The notes below the pieces were generated by a model. The model worked only from the letters and a program-made list of their open reading frames with translations, ran no database searches and was not told where the DNA came from. Position numbers and translations under genes: made by a program. DNA of 12,551 nucleotides, from the NCBI GenBank assembly GCA_934527255.1, contig CAKTAM010000052.1, positions 1 to 12,551 on the forward strand, read 5' to 3'. Source of the DNA: an uncultured Oscillospiraceae bacterium (GTDB lineage: Bacteria; Bacillota; Clostridia; Oscillospirales; Ruminococcaceae). Positions within the stretch are counted from its first letter, which is position 1. The number at the start of each line of letters is the position of its first letter. Positions 5,824 to 12,104 of the stretch are shown here, piece after piece.

Positions 5824-8103
5824 TCAATCCACCAGCGAATTATCGGTAAAGTTCACCGTTACGACCGTGCCCGCAGGCACCTGCATCCCGGCCTCCAGGC
5901 TCTGGGTATCCACCACGACCGACGACGACTCCTTATACGAGCCGGTTCGGCTGAAATTGAGCCCGGCTGCCGTCAGCAGCTGTTCGGCCACGCCGGCCGT
6001 GCGGCCGATGAGGTTCGGCACTGTCACAAGGTTGGTCTGGCTTTCGTCGCTTACGGTATACAGCACCACGCTGGAGCCCTGCCGCAGCGATGTGCCCGCC
6101 GTGGGGAACTGCGCCACCACATAGTCGCCGTCCCCCTGCACCGAGGCGGTAAGCCCCTTCTTCTGCAGGGTGACCTGCGCCGCCGTCACGCTGCCGCCCA
6201 CGCAGTATGGCGCGCCGATCTCCACGCTGCCCATTTCGTTCTGGCTGTACGAGGCCTCCACGCCAAGGTACGGCAGCACATCCGCCATAATGGAGCCGAC
6301 GACCGGCGCGGCCAGCTGCCCGCCGTAATACGAATAGCTGTCCGGCTCATCCAGCACGATCAGCACGGCGATCTGCGGGTCATCCGCCGGGGCAAACCCG
6401 ACGAAGGAAGCAATGTAGACCTCCTGCTCGCCCTCCGCCTGCTTTTTATCCAGCTTCTGGCTGGTGCCCGATTTTCCGCCCACGCGGTAGCCCAGCACAT
6501 AGGCAAGGTTGCCCGGGCCGTCGCTGACGGTCTCCTCCAGAATGCCGCGCAGCGCAACGGAAACATCCTCGCTGACGACCTGTCGGCTGGCCTGCGTGGA
6601 GATGTTCTGCACGATCTCTCCCTCGGCGTTGACGATCTGGCTGACGACATGCGGCTGTACCAGATAACCGCCGTTGACTGCCGCCGAAACGGCGGTGATC
6701 ATCTGAATGGGCGTTACCTTGTTGCTCTGGCCAAACGAGCAGCTGGCCAGCTCGACCGGGCCCATATTTTCGGCGGTATATACCAGACTGCGGCTTTCGC
6801 CGGGCAGGTCGATACCGGTTTTTTCCGTCATGCCGAAGGCGTTGACATAATCGCAGAAAGCGTCTATCCCCATCTGCTGCCCGATCTGAATGAACGACGG
6901 GTTGCAGGAGTTGAGCAGCGCCTGACCGAAGCTGAGCACCCCGTGTCCGGAGGTGTGTGAGCAGCGGATGGGCACCCCCTCCACCACATAAGAGCCCGTA
7001 CAGGTATAGCTGGAATTCAGCGTGGCCGCACCGTCATCCAGCGCGGCAGCCGCCGTAACGATCTTGAAGACCGAGCCCGGCTCATACAGATCCGACACGG
7101 CCTTGTTGCGCCACTGCGCCTCGCGTGCCTCCACCAGTGCCGTATTGCGCTCTTCACCGCTCAGGGCCTGAACGGCGGCCGCCGCATTGGTGTCCACCAG
7201 CGTGAACGGGTCGTTCAGGTCATAATCCGGAATGGTGGCCATCGCCAAAATCGCGCCGGTGTTCACATCCATAACGATACCGACGCCCTTTTGCTTCACA
7301 TGGTGATAGTTGACCGCCTGCTCCAGATATTTTTCCAGATAATGCTGAATCACCTCGTCAATGGTCAGCACCAGACTGTAACCGTCCGTGGCGGGATAGG
7401 TTGCGCCGTCGTCATAATCCATATCCGCGCCCCAGCCGTCCTTGGCGCTGATGACCCGGCCGTCAACGCCGCTGAGCTCCTCGTCATAATAGGCTTCCAG
7501 GCCGCTCAGACCCTGGTTGTCGCTGCCGACAAAGCCGATGACGCTGGAGGCAAACGCCCCGTAGGGATAGTACCGCCTGGACGACTGCTCAAACGAAACG
7601 CCGCTCAGCTTTTTTTCGGCAAATGCCTCGCGGATGGCGTCGGTCACATCCTTTCCCACCTGTTTTTTTACCATATAGTAGGCGCTGTTTTTATTGGCAA
7701 GCTTCTCCAGCAGGGTGTCGCGGTCAACATTCTCCAGCTGGCTGCACAGAATATCGGCGACCGTCCCCTCATCCTCCGCCTTGATGGCGTTCGGGGCCAC
7801 GACCACATTCCACACCGTTGCGCTGGAAGCCAGCACCTTCATATTGCAGTCATAGATGGTGCCGCGGTTGGCAGAAATGGTGGTATCGCGCAGCTGCTGA
7901 TTGAGCACCTTTTTGGTGTATTCTTCATACTGGGTCACCTGCAGATAGTACAGGCGCACCGCCACAATGCCCAGCAGCAGCGCAAAAAAGCCCGCAATGA
8001 AAAGAATACGCATACGCGCCTCCGAAATGCGTCCGGCGGCGTGCGGCGTATTGCTCTGTGCAGTCTGTATATCCTTTTGTTCGGGCACGGTATTTTTTTT
8101 CAT
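5824..8103 (-). CDS. ftsI: Class B penicillin-binding protein with two PASTA domains (FtsI/SpoVD-like)
   Basis: This is the septal transpeptidase that crosslinks peptidoglycan with FtsW. From the ATG at 8103 it has 759 residues; numbers here count from the GTG two codons upstream (8109). There is a short cytoplasmic tail, one membrane segment (about 34-57), a PBP dimer domain opening with ANRGTIYD (80-87), and a transpeptidase domain with SVFK (346-349, nucleophile Ser346), SCN (401-403) and KSGT (546-549). Two C-terminal PASTA repeats follow (about 626-686 and 694-756). PASTA tails are typical of Gram-positive division or sporulation PBPs (PBP2x, SpoVD). The ATG is preferred to the GTG, but no strong ribosome binding site is visible and a GC-only hairpin lies 11 nt upstream. 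Whether it serves vegetative division, sporulation or both cannot be read from sequence; its place beside ftsL favours division. Confidence 0.93.
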   Translation of the reverse strand: MKKNTVPEQKDIQTAQSNTPHAAGRISEARMRILFIAGFFALLLGIVAVRLYYLQVTQYEEYTKKVLNQQLRDTTISANRGTIYDCNMKVLASSATVWNVVVAPNAIKAEDEGTVADILCSQLENVDRDTLLEKLANKNSAYYMVKKQVGKDVTDAIREAFAEKKLSGVSFEQSSRRYYPYGAFASSVIGFVGSDNQGLSGLEAYYDEELSGVDGRVISAKDGWGADMDYDDGATYPATDGYSLVLTIDEVIQHYLEKYLEQAVNYHHVKQKGVGIVMDVNTGAILAMATIPDYDLNDPFTLVDTNAAAAVQALSGEERNTALVEAREAQWRNKAVSDLYEPGSVFKIVTAAAALDDGAATLNSSYTCTGSYVVEGVPIRCSHTSGHGVLSFGQALLNSCNPSFIQIGQQMGIDAFCDYVNAFGMTEKTGIDLPGESRSLVYTAENMGPVELASCSFGQSNKVTPIQMITAVSAAVNGGYLVQPHVVSQIVNAEGEIVQNISTQASRQVVSEDVSVALRGILEETVSDGPGNLAYVLGYRVGGKSGTSQKLDKKQAEGEQEVYIASFVGFAPADDPQIAVLIVLDEPDSYSYYGGQLAAPVVGSIMADVLPYLGVEASYSQNEMGSVEIGAPYCVGGSVTAAQVTLQKKGLTASVQGDGDYVVAQFPTAGTSLRQGSSVVLYTVSDESQTNLVTVPNLIGRTAGVAEQLLTAAGLNFSRTGSYKESSSVVVDTQSLEAGMQVPAGTVVTVNFTDNSLVD

Positions 8104-8114
8104 AAGCACTCACT

Positions 8115-8146
8115 GCCGGGGCGCCTCTGCCAACGGCTGCCCCGGC
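8115..8146 (-). repeat. GC-only hairpin upstream of the PBP start
   Basis: GCCGGGGC (8115-8122) and GCCCCGGC (8139-8146) form a perfect 8-bp inverted repeat around a 16-nt loop, in the 70-nt spacer between the ftsL-like gene and the PBP gene. In the mRNA it ends 11 nt before the PBP ATG, and the loop carries AGAGG, the best Shine-Dalgarno-like string nearby. No T-run follows, so a terminator is unlikely; an effect on PBP translation or mRNA stability is possible. Confidence 0.6.
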
Positions 8147-8173
8147 CCTTCCCTGTCCCTCATGGGTATGCGG

Positions 8174-8647
8174 TCAGCCGCGCACGTATGCCAGCAGCTC
8201 CTCCACCTTTTCCCGCAGGGTGTTCCAGTATTTTGTCAGACCGCTTTCGGCCTTTTCCACGCTGTTTTCTTCTGTCAGGGTCACATACGTCACCTGACTT
8301 TTATCGGTTTTCACCATGCCGAGCTGACGGCTGACATATTCCTCGATCTTTGTCAGGGTCGCGTCGCTCTCCAGCTGGTAGTTCAGCTGGTCGTAGTAGC
8401 TTTTCTCCTTGACCAGCTCCTGCTGCAGCGTGGTGATCTGATCGGCGGAGGACATCAGCCGCACATGGCTGTACAGCACGCTGACGGCCAGCCCCAGCAC
8501 CAGCGCACAGGCGACGACCTTGCCCACCCACTGCCGTGTGCGGCGGCGCTTGGCCTGGCTTGCCGCCTTGTTTTCCACCACGCGCAGCGTATTGAATTCT
8601 TCTGTGGAAAAGCGTTCCAGATCGTATGCCTGATTCTGCCCCTGCAT
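8174..8647 (-). CDS. ftsL: FtsL/DivIC-like septum protein
   Basis: This is a small bitopic protein of the divisome core, expected to join FtsQ/DivIB and DivIC and support the FtsW/FtsI pair. The 157-residue product has a charged cytoplasmic head (1-39, with KRRRTR just before the membrane), one membrane segment (about 40-60) and an extracytoplasmic coiled coil (about 62-96). A conserved-looking patch, KIEEYVSRQLGMVKTDKSQV (100-119), matches the usual FtsL/DivIC pattern of an LGM turn after the coil. A charged tail follows (128-157). Primary sequence conservation in this family is poor, so the call rests on topology, the LGM patch and the position between rsmH and the class B PBP gene. The ATG at 8647 is preceded by AAGGGGG at 8 nt. 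Confidence 0.82.
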   Translation of the reverse strand: MQGQNQAYDLERFSTEEFNTLRVVENKAASQAKRRRTRQWVGKVVACALVLGLAVSVLYSHVRLMSSADQITTLQQELVKEKSYYDQLNYQLESDATLTKIEEYVSRQLGMVKTDKSQVTYVTLTEENSVEKAESGLTKYWNTLREKVEELLAYVRG

Positions 8648-8702
8648 ACCAAGTTCCCCCTTTTTTCAGCAGGCCCGCACGGCGCACTTCTCCGCGCCGC
8701 TG

Positions 8703-9662
8703 TTATTCCAGCTTTTCAAGAATGCGCAGCTTGGCCGACCGGCTGCGGCGGTTGCTCTCCTGCTCGTGCGCATCGGCCACCAGCGGCTTTCTGGTAATGG
8801 CGCGGGCACGGGCGCGGCCGCCGCACACACAGACCGGATATTCCGGCGGGCAGGTGCACGCCGTGCACCAGTCGCGAAAGCGCTGCTTGACCAGACGATC
8901 TTCCAGCGAATGAAACGTCAGAATGCAAAACCGCCCGCCCGGCGCCAGCCGCTCAAACAGAACGTTCAGCCCCTCGCTGAGGGCATCCATCTCGCCGTTG
9001 ACGGCAATGCGGATGGCCTGAAAGCTGCGGCGGCTTGGGTTTTTCTCCTTGCGGCGCACCGCAGGCGGCAGCGCCGAGGCGATCAGCTCCGCCAGCTGCC
9101 CGGTCGTCATCACCGGCTGCAGCGCCCGGGCGTGTACAATGCGCCCGGCAATGGCCCATGCGTAAGGCTCTTCCCCATATTCCCGCAGAATGCGCGCCAG
9201 CTCTTCCCTGCTGGCGGTATTGACCAGGTCCGCCGCCGTCGGGCCCTCCTGGCTCATGCGCATATCCAGCGGTGCATCCGTATGATAGCTGAAGCCGCGG
9301 CTGCCGGTATCCAGCTGATGGGAGGAGACCCCCAGATCCAGCAGGCAGCCGTCAATAGCCGGAATGCCCAGCTCGTCCAGCACGGCATCCGCACGGCGGA
9401 AATTGCTGTGCACCACCGTGGCGGGCAGCCCGGCCAGACGGGCCGTCGCCGCCGCCACCGCGTCCGGGTCCTGATCCAGCGCGATCAGTCGGCCGGTCGT
9501 CAGGCGGGAGGCAATGGCACGGGAATGCCCTGCTCCTCCGGCTGTCCCATCCAGATAAATACCCTCCGGACGAATGGCCAGCCCCTGCAGGCACTCCTCC
9601 AGCATGATGGGCACATGCGAAAAGCCGGATGCGGCGGATGCGTTTTTCTGCGGTTCGTTCAT
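8703..9662 (-). CDS. rsmH: RsmH (MraW), 16S rRNA cytosine-1402 N4-methyltransferase
   Basis: RsmH uses S-adenosylmethionine to methylate N4 of C1402 in the ribosomal P site of 16S rRNA. The 319-residue product has the family length and motifs: HVPIMLEECL (16-25), SAM-binding LDGTAGGAGHS (37-47), ALDQDPDA (61-68), LLDLGVSSHQLD (107-118), GFSYHTDAPLDMRM (123-136), NPSRRSFQAIRIAVNGE (208-224), LTFHSLEDRLVK (248-259) and a cysteine-rich stretch ending in the ITRKP motif (266-293). The ATG at 9662 overlaps the mraZ stop as TGATG, with GGAGGAG inside the mraZ end about 10 nt upstream, so translation is probably coupled to mraZ. The frame is open further upstream only inside mraZ, giving 29 residues unlike the family. 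Confidence 0.97.
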   Translation of the reverse strand: MNEPQKNASAASGFSHVPIMLEECLQGLAIRPEGIYLDGTAGGAGHSRAIASRLTTGRLIALDQDPDAVAAATARLAGLPATVVHSNFRRADAVLDELGIPAIDGCLLDLGVSSHQLDTGSRGFSYHTDAPLDMRMSQEGPTAADLVNTASREELARILREYGEEPYAWAIAGRIVHARALQPVMTTGQLAELIASALPPAVRRKEKNPSRRSFQAIRIAVNGEMDALSEGLNVLFERLAPGGRFCILTFHSLEDRLVKQRFRDWCTACTCPPEYPVCVCGGRARARAITRKPLVADAHEQESNRRSRSAKLRILEKLE

Positions 9663-10084
9663 CAGAAATCCAGCTCCTCCATCGCTTCCAGGATCGGCAC
9701 TCCAGCCAGCTCCTCTCTCTGCTTGCGCTCCCATTCGGCGGGCGACCAAATCTCGGCATAGCTGCCCACGCCGATGACCACGGCCTCCTTTTCGATCCCT
9801 GCATGCGCGCGCAGCGCCGCCGGTACCAGCACGCGGCCAAGCTTGTCCGGCGTAACGCGGGCCAGCCCCGAATACAGAAAGCGGCGCACGTCGCGGGTCT
9901 TGACCATACCCTTGTCCGCCAGTGAGCTTTCAATACGTGTCAGCTGCTCCAGCGGAAGGACGATGATGCAGTGATCCAGCCAGCGGGTGATGATAAACTC
10001 GCTGCCCAGCTCCTCCCGAAAACGGGCGGGGATGCTCAGACGGTTTTTGTCGTCCATGGTGCAGGTCTGTTCGCCAAAAAACAC
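9662..10084 (-). CDS. mraZ: MraZ, transcriptional repressor of the dcw operon
   Basis: MraZ is an AbrB-like, ring-forming DNA-binding protein that represses its own operon by binding repeated GTGG-type boxes. The 140-residue product carries the two expected half-motifs: DDKNRLSIPARFR (11-23) and DKLGRVLVPAALR (80-92). The first has Asn where most family members have Gly (DxKGR). A conserved EIWSPAEW end motif lies at 111-118. The start is the GTG at 10084, because AGGGAGGGG stands 7 nt upstream and the protein then begins FFGE, as the family does. The GTG at 10114 is in frame but would put the ribosome binding site inside the gene. As first gene of the operon, with its likely operator in its own leader, it is predicted to be autoregulated. 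Confidence 0.95.
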   Translation of the reverse strand: MFFGEQTCTMDDKNRLSIPARFREELGSEFIITRWLDHCIIVLPLEQLTRIESSLADKGMVKTRDVRRFLYSGLARVTPDKLGRVLVPAALRAHAGIEKEAVVIGVGSYAEIWSPAEWERKQREELAGVPILEAMEELDF

Positions 10085-10091
10085 GCGGTGT

Positions 10092-10100
10092 CCCCTCCCT
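10092..10100 (-). promoter_or_regulatory. Ribosome binding site deciding the mraZ start
   Basis: AGGGAGGGG on the minus strand, 7 nt before the GTG at 10084. It decides the start against the GTG at 10114. GAGGGG within it is complementary to CCCCTC at 10147-10142 of the same leader, so partial masking is possible. Confidence 0.75.
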
Positions 10101-10175
10101 TCAGCATATTCCACATTTTACCGGGCGGAAAACGCCCTGCTGAGGGGCTTTTGCGGCGGCGGAAGCAGAGTTTTT

Positions 10176-10220
10176 CCACTCTTTCCACAGAGTTTTCCAC
10201 TTCATACCACCGTTTCCCAC
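10176..10220 (-). promoter_or_regulatory. Predicted MraZ operator: five GTGG boxes
   Basis: On the minus strand GTGG begins at 10220, 10210, 10200, 10188 and 10179, so the steps are 10, 10, 12 and 9 nt, close to one helical turn. Four of the five continue as GTGGAAA or GTGGGAAA; the box at 10210 is GTGGTATG. A sixth GTGGAAA lies at 10253-10247, inside the promoter spacer. Repeated G-rich boxes of this type are the known MraZ target upstream of mraZ in other bacteria. Here the five boxes lie downstream of the predicted transcription start, so bound MraZ would block initiation or early elongation. Confidence 0.85.
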
Positions 10221-10232
10221 CTTGTCCTTTTT

Positions 10233-10261
10233 ATTATACGAGGTTCTTTCCACAATTGCAA
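10233..10261 (-). promoter_or_regulatory. Sigma-A type promoter of the dcw operon
   Basis: The -35 box TTGCAA (10261-10256) and the perfect -10 box TATAAT (10238-10233) are separated by 17 nt, the optimal spacing. Transcription is predicted to begin near 10226, leaving a leader of about 140 nt before the mraZ GTG. It is the only clear vegetative promoter seen in the window and probably drives mraZ through murG. Confidence 0.85.
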
Positions 10262-10329
10262 TGGGTTTCCTGTGAAAAAATGCCGCGCTTTTTCGGGAAA
10301 AACGCGCTCATGTACCGGTAAATTCTGCC

Positions 10330-10350
10330 AAAAAGGCAGCTGCTGCTGCC
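10330..10350 (-). terminator. Intrinsic terminator (second of a tandem pair)
   Basis: On the minus strand GGCAGC (10350-10345), loop AGCA, GCTGCC (10340-10335), then five T (10334-10330). This is a compact 6-bp GC-rich stem directly followed by a T-run. It lies downstream of the M23 gene and about 70 nt before the dcw promoter. Confidence 0.8.
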
Positions 10351-10365
10351 TTATCCGGGCACAAG

Positions 10366-10399
10366 AAAAAGCCTGCCGCCTGCTGGTGACAGGCGACAG
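10366..10399 (-). terminator. Intrinsic terminator (first of a tandem pair)
   Basis: In minus-strand RNA CUGUCGCCUG (10399-10390) pairs over all 10 positions with CAGGCGGCAG (10382-10373), with one U-G wobble and a 7-nt loop. GC and then TTTTTCTT follow. On the plus strand the wobble would be a C-A mismatch, which supports function on the minus strand, ending the M23 transcript. Confidence 0.85.
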
Positions 10400-10587
10400 A
10401 CCTTCTACTGGCGGTTCACATGAAAAAACTGTCTGAACAGAAAACCCGCTGGAAAACCGCAGTCGGCAGAAATCGGGAAAGCATCCCGCCTTCCTGTCAG
10501 ACCGCTGCACAGCGCAAAGGCGTGCTTGCTGCGGCCTCTGCCGCATGCGTCCCTTTCTGTTTTGAGTGTCAGATACCGTACAAGGCT
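10400..10587. other. Non-coding stretch after the M23 gene
   Basis: This is the 188-nt 3' untranslated region between the M23 stop and the first terminator. Open frames across it and the terminators do not resemble proteins and lack ribosome binding sites. It has small hairpins at 10531-10544 (GCGGC/GCCGC), 10474-10488 (CGGGA/TCCCG) and 10429-10440 (CTGT/ACAG, followed on the minus strand by six T; possibly a weak extra terminator). Nothing else was seen here. Confidence 0.6.
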
Positions 10588-11976
10588 TCAGGCCCCGGCG
10601 ATGCTCTGCTCCGCATACAGCCCGCTGGTGCCGTCAAACAGGGCAAAGGGGTCGATGCTCTGGCTGCCGATCTTCACCTCATAGTGCAGGTGCGGGCCGG
10701 TGGAATAGCCGGTAGAGCCTACCTCGCCGATTTTTTGTCCCGTCTGCACCCGGTCGCCGGTGGCCACGTTCAGGCTGTCCATATGGTAAAACATGCTTTT
10801 TACCCCGCCGCCATGCGACAGCACCACGGTGTTGCCGGTGAGCTGCAGATACCCCGCAAACAGAATTTCGCCGTTTTGCGGCGCGCTGACGGTCGTGCCG
10901 CGGGCACAGGCCATATCCACGCCGCCGTGCCGTTCGCTGTACACCCCGTTGGTATAGCGCCACAGGCCATACTGTGTACTGACACGGTACCCCGTGACCG
11001 GCTCAAGAAACAGCCCGTCCCAATAGCGAACGGTGTCGGCCACCTCGTACAGCGGATAGATCGCGGCGCGGTATTCGCTGCTGGCGGCGGCGGAATTCCA
11101 GGTGGAATCGGCAATATCCTGATCGATGGTCATATACTGCACGGGGAATTCCCGCTCCTGCACCGAAACGACCGTTTCAAACGTACGGTCGCCGACCGTC
11201 ACCGTGATCGGCCAGTCGCCCGGCGACCGGTTATAGGCGACCGGCACAAAAGCGGCGTATTCGCCCTCAGCCTCCAGCGGCACAAAAGCGCACAGTCCCA
11301 GCTCCGTCTGCAGGCTCATCTCCTCCCCGAACAGGTTGCCCCGCACCACGACCGGCACAACGTCGCCCTGCTGCGGGGTCTCGTTCAGCACCTCCACCTC
11401 CGTTTGCGATGGCAGCGTCACCGTCCATTCGTACAGGCAAATGTCCTGTCCCTGCGAGGTATCCACCTGCAGCGTCAGACGGCAGGTATCCGTGCCGGGC
11501 GCGGAATAGGTGCGGGTATACGTTTCCTGCACCGCGCCGTCAAACACCGCCGCACCGGTCTCGTCCTGCACGGTCAGCGTTCCGGCGGCGCCCTGCGGCA
11601 GCGTCAGCTGCCAGCTGGTCTGCGTCGTCTGCAGGGCCTGCGGCGTCGACTCTGCCTCCCACTGCCCGCTCCAGGTCGATTTCTGCGGGGTCAGGCGTTC
11701 TGCCAGACGGTAAATAAGATCGTGCGGCTGGTCAGCCGTGGGGCACACGGTGCGCTGCACACAATACGGCGTCAGCTCCTGCCCCAGAAGCGTCAGCCGC
11801 TCCGACGGCAGCACCGCAGCATCCGCATCCGTAAGTGCAGCGGCGGCCTCATCCACCCGCTGCCAGGCAATGCGGCGCTCGCCAATTGCGCGCAGCACCA
11901 TGATGCCGAAGATCAGCGCCGCCAGAACCAGCAGACACAGCACTCGTTCCAGCCATTTCAGACCCGTTTTTTTCAT
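10588..11976 (-). CDS. Membrane-anchored M23 (LytM-type) metallopeptidase
   Basis: This is a predicted cell-wall peptidase or LytM-domain regulator at the outer membrane face. The 462-residue product has a basic start, one membrane segment (about 10-30) and a long extracytoplasmic region (about 31-325). That region is rich in Thr, Val and Gln, with at least one stretch that looks Ig-like (about 200-275). The C-terminal M23 domain (about 328-447) has HGGVDMA with His350 and Asp354, FYHMDS (397-402), and HLHYE with His429 and His431, so all zinc-binding and catalytic positions are present and activity is likely. The ATG at 11976 has AAGGA about 5-6 nt upstream; the frame extends 10 codons further without support. 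Two terminators separate it from mraZ, so it is a neighbour of the dcw operon, not a member. Its substrate bond cannot be told from sequence. Confidence 0.9.
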   Translation of the reverse strand: MKKTGLKWLERVLCLLVLAALIFGIMVLRAIGERRIAWQRVDEAAAALTDADAAVLPSERLTLLGQELTPYCVQRTVCPTADQPHDLIYRLAERLTPQKSTWSGQWEAESTPQALQTTQTSWQLTLPQGAAGTLTVQDETGAAVFDGAVQETYTRTYSAPGTDTCRLTLQVDTSQGQDICLYEWTVTLPSQTEVEVLNETPQQGDVVPVVVRGNLFGEEMSLQTELGLCAFVPLEAEGEYAAFVPVAYNRSPGDWPITVTVGDRTFETVVSVQEREFPVQYMTIDQDIADSTWNSAAASSEYRAAIYPLYEVADTVRYWDGLFLEPVTGYRVSTQYGLWRYTNGVYSERHGGVDMACARGTTVSAPQNGEILFAGYLQLTGNTVVLSHGGGVKSMFYHMDSLNVATGDRVQTGQKIGEVGSTGYSTGPHLHYEVKIGSQSIDPFALFDGTSGLYAEQSIAGA

Positions 11977-12083
11977 CGCATTCCTTCTGCGGCAGCGCCG
12001 CGGCATGGCCGCCGATCCCGGCGGCGTACTCTCTTCTTACAGGCAGCCTCGGCAGCGCCGCCGGTTTTGTTCGTATCGATCAC
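11973..12083 (-). CDS. Possible small ORF overlapping the M23 start (36 codons)
   Basis: A GTG at 12083, with GGAGG 10 nt upstream, opens 36 codons whose TGA overlaps the M23 ATG as ATGA, the classic coupling arrangement. The predicted peptide is basic, with an Arg-rich middle (KKRVRRRDRR) and two cysteines, and matches nothing I recognise. In GC-rich DNA a short Arg/Ala-rich frame arises easily by chance, and a 6-bp hairpin (12060-12065 with 12082-12087) covers its start codon. It could equally be an untranslated leader. Confidence 0.2.
   Translation of the reverse strand: MIDTNKTGGAAEAACKKRVRRRDRRPCRGAAAEGMR
11990..12061. repeat. Short direct repeat upstream of the M23 gene
   Basis: CGGCAGCGCCGC occurs at 11990-12001 and again at 12050-12061, with a 60-nt period. 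Between the copies lies an inverted repeat, GCCGCC (12008-12013) and GGCGGC (12020-12025). This may only reflect GC-rich, codon-biased DNA; no function is evident. Confidence 0.4.
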
Positions 12084-12104
12084 CGGCGCGGCTCCTCCAG
12101 TCTT

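Noticed and set aside
10084..10114. mraZ start at the GTG at 10114
   Set aside because: It would place the strong AGGGAGGGG site inside the gene and add ten residues absent from MraZ proteins.
10202..10546. 114-codon minus-strand open frame between the M23 gene and mraZ
   Set aside because: It runs through both terminators, the promoter and most of the GTGG boxes, has no ribosome binding site, and resembles no protein.
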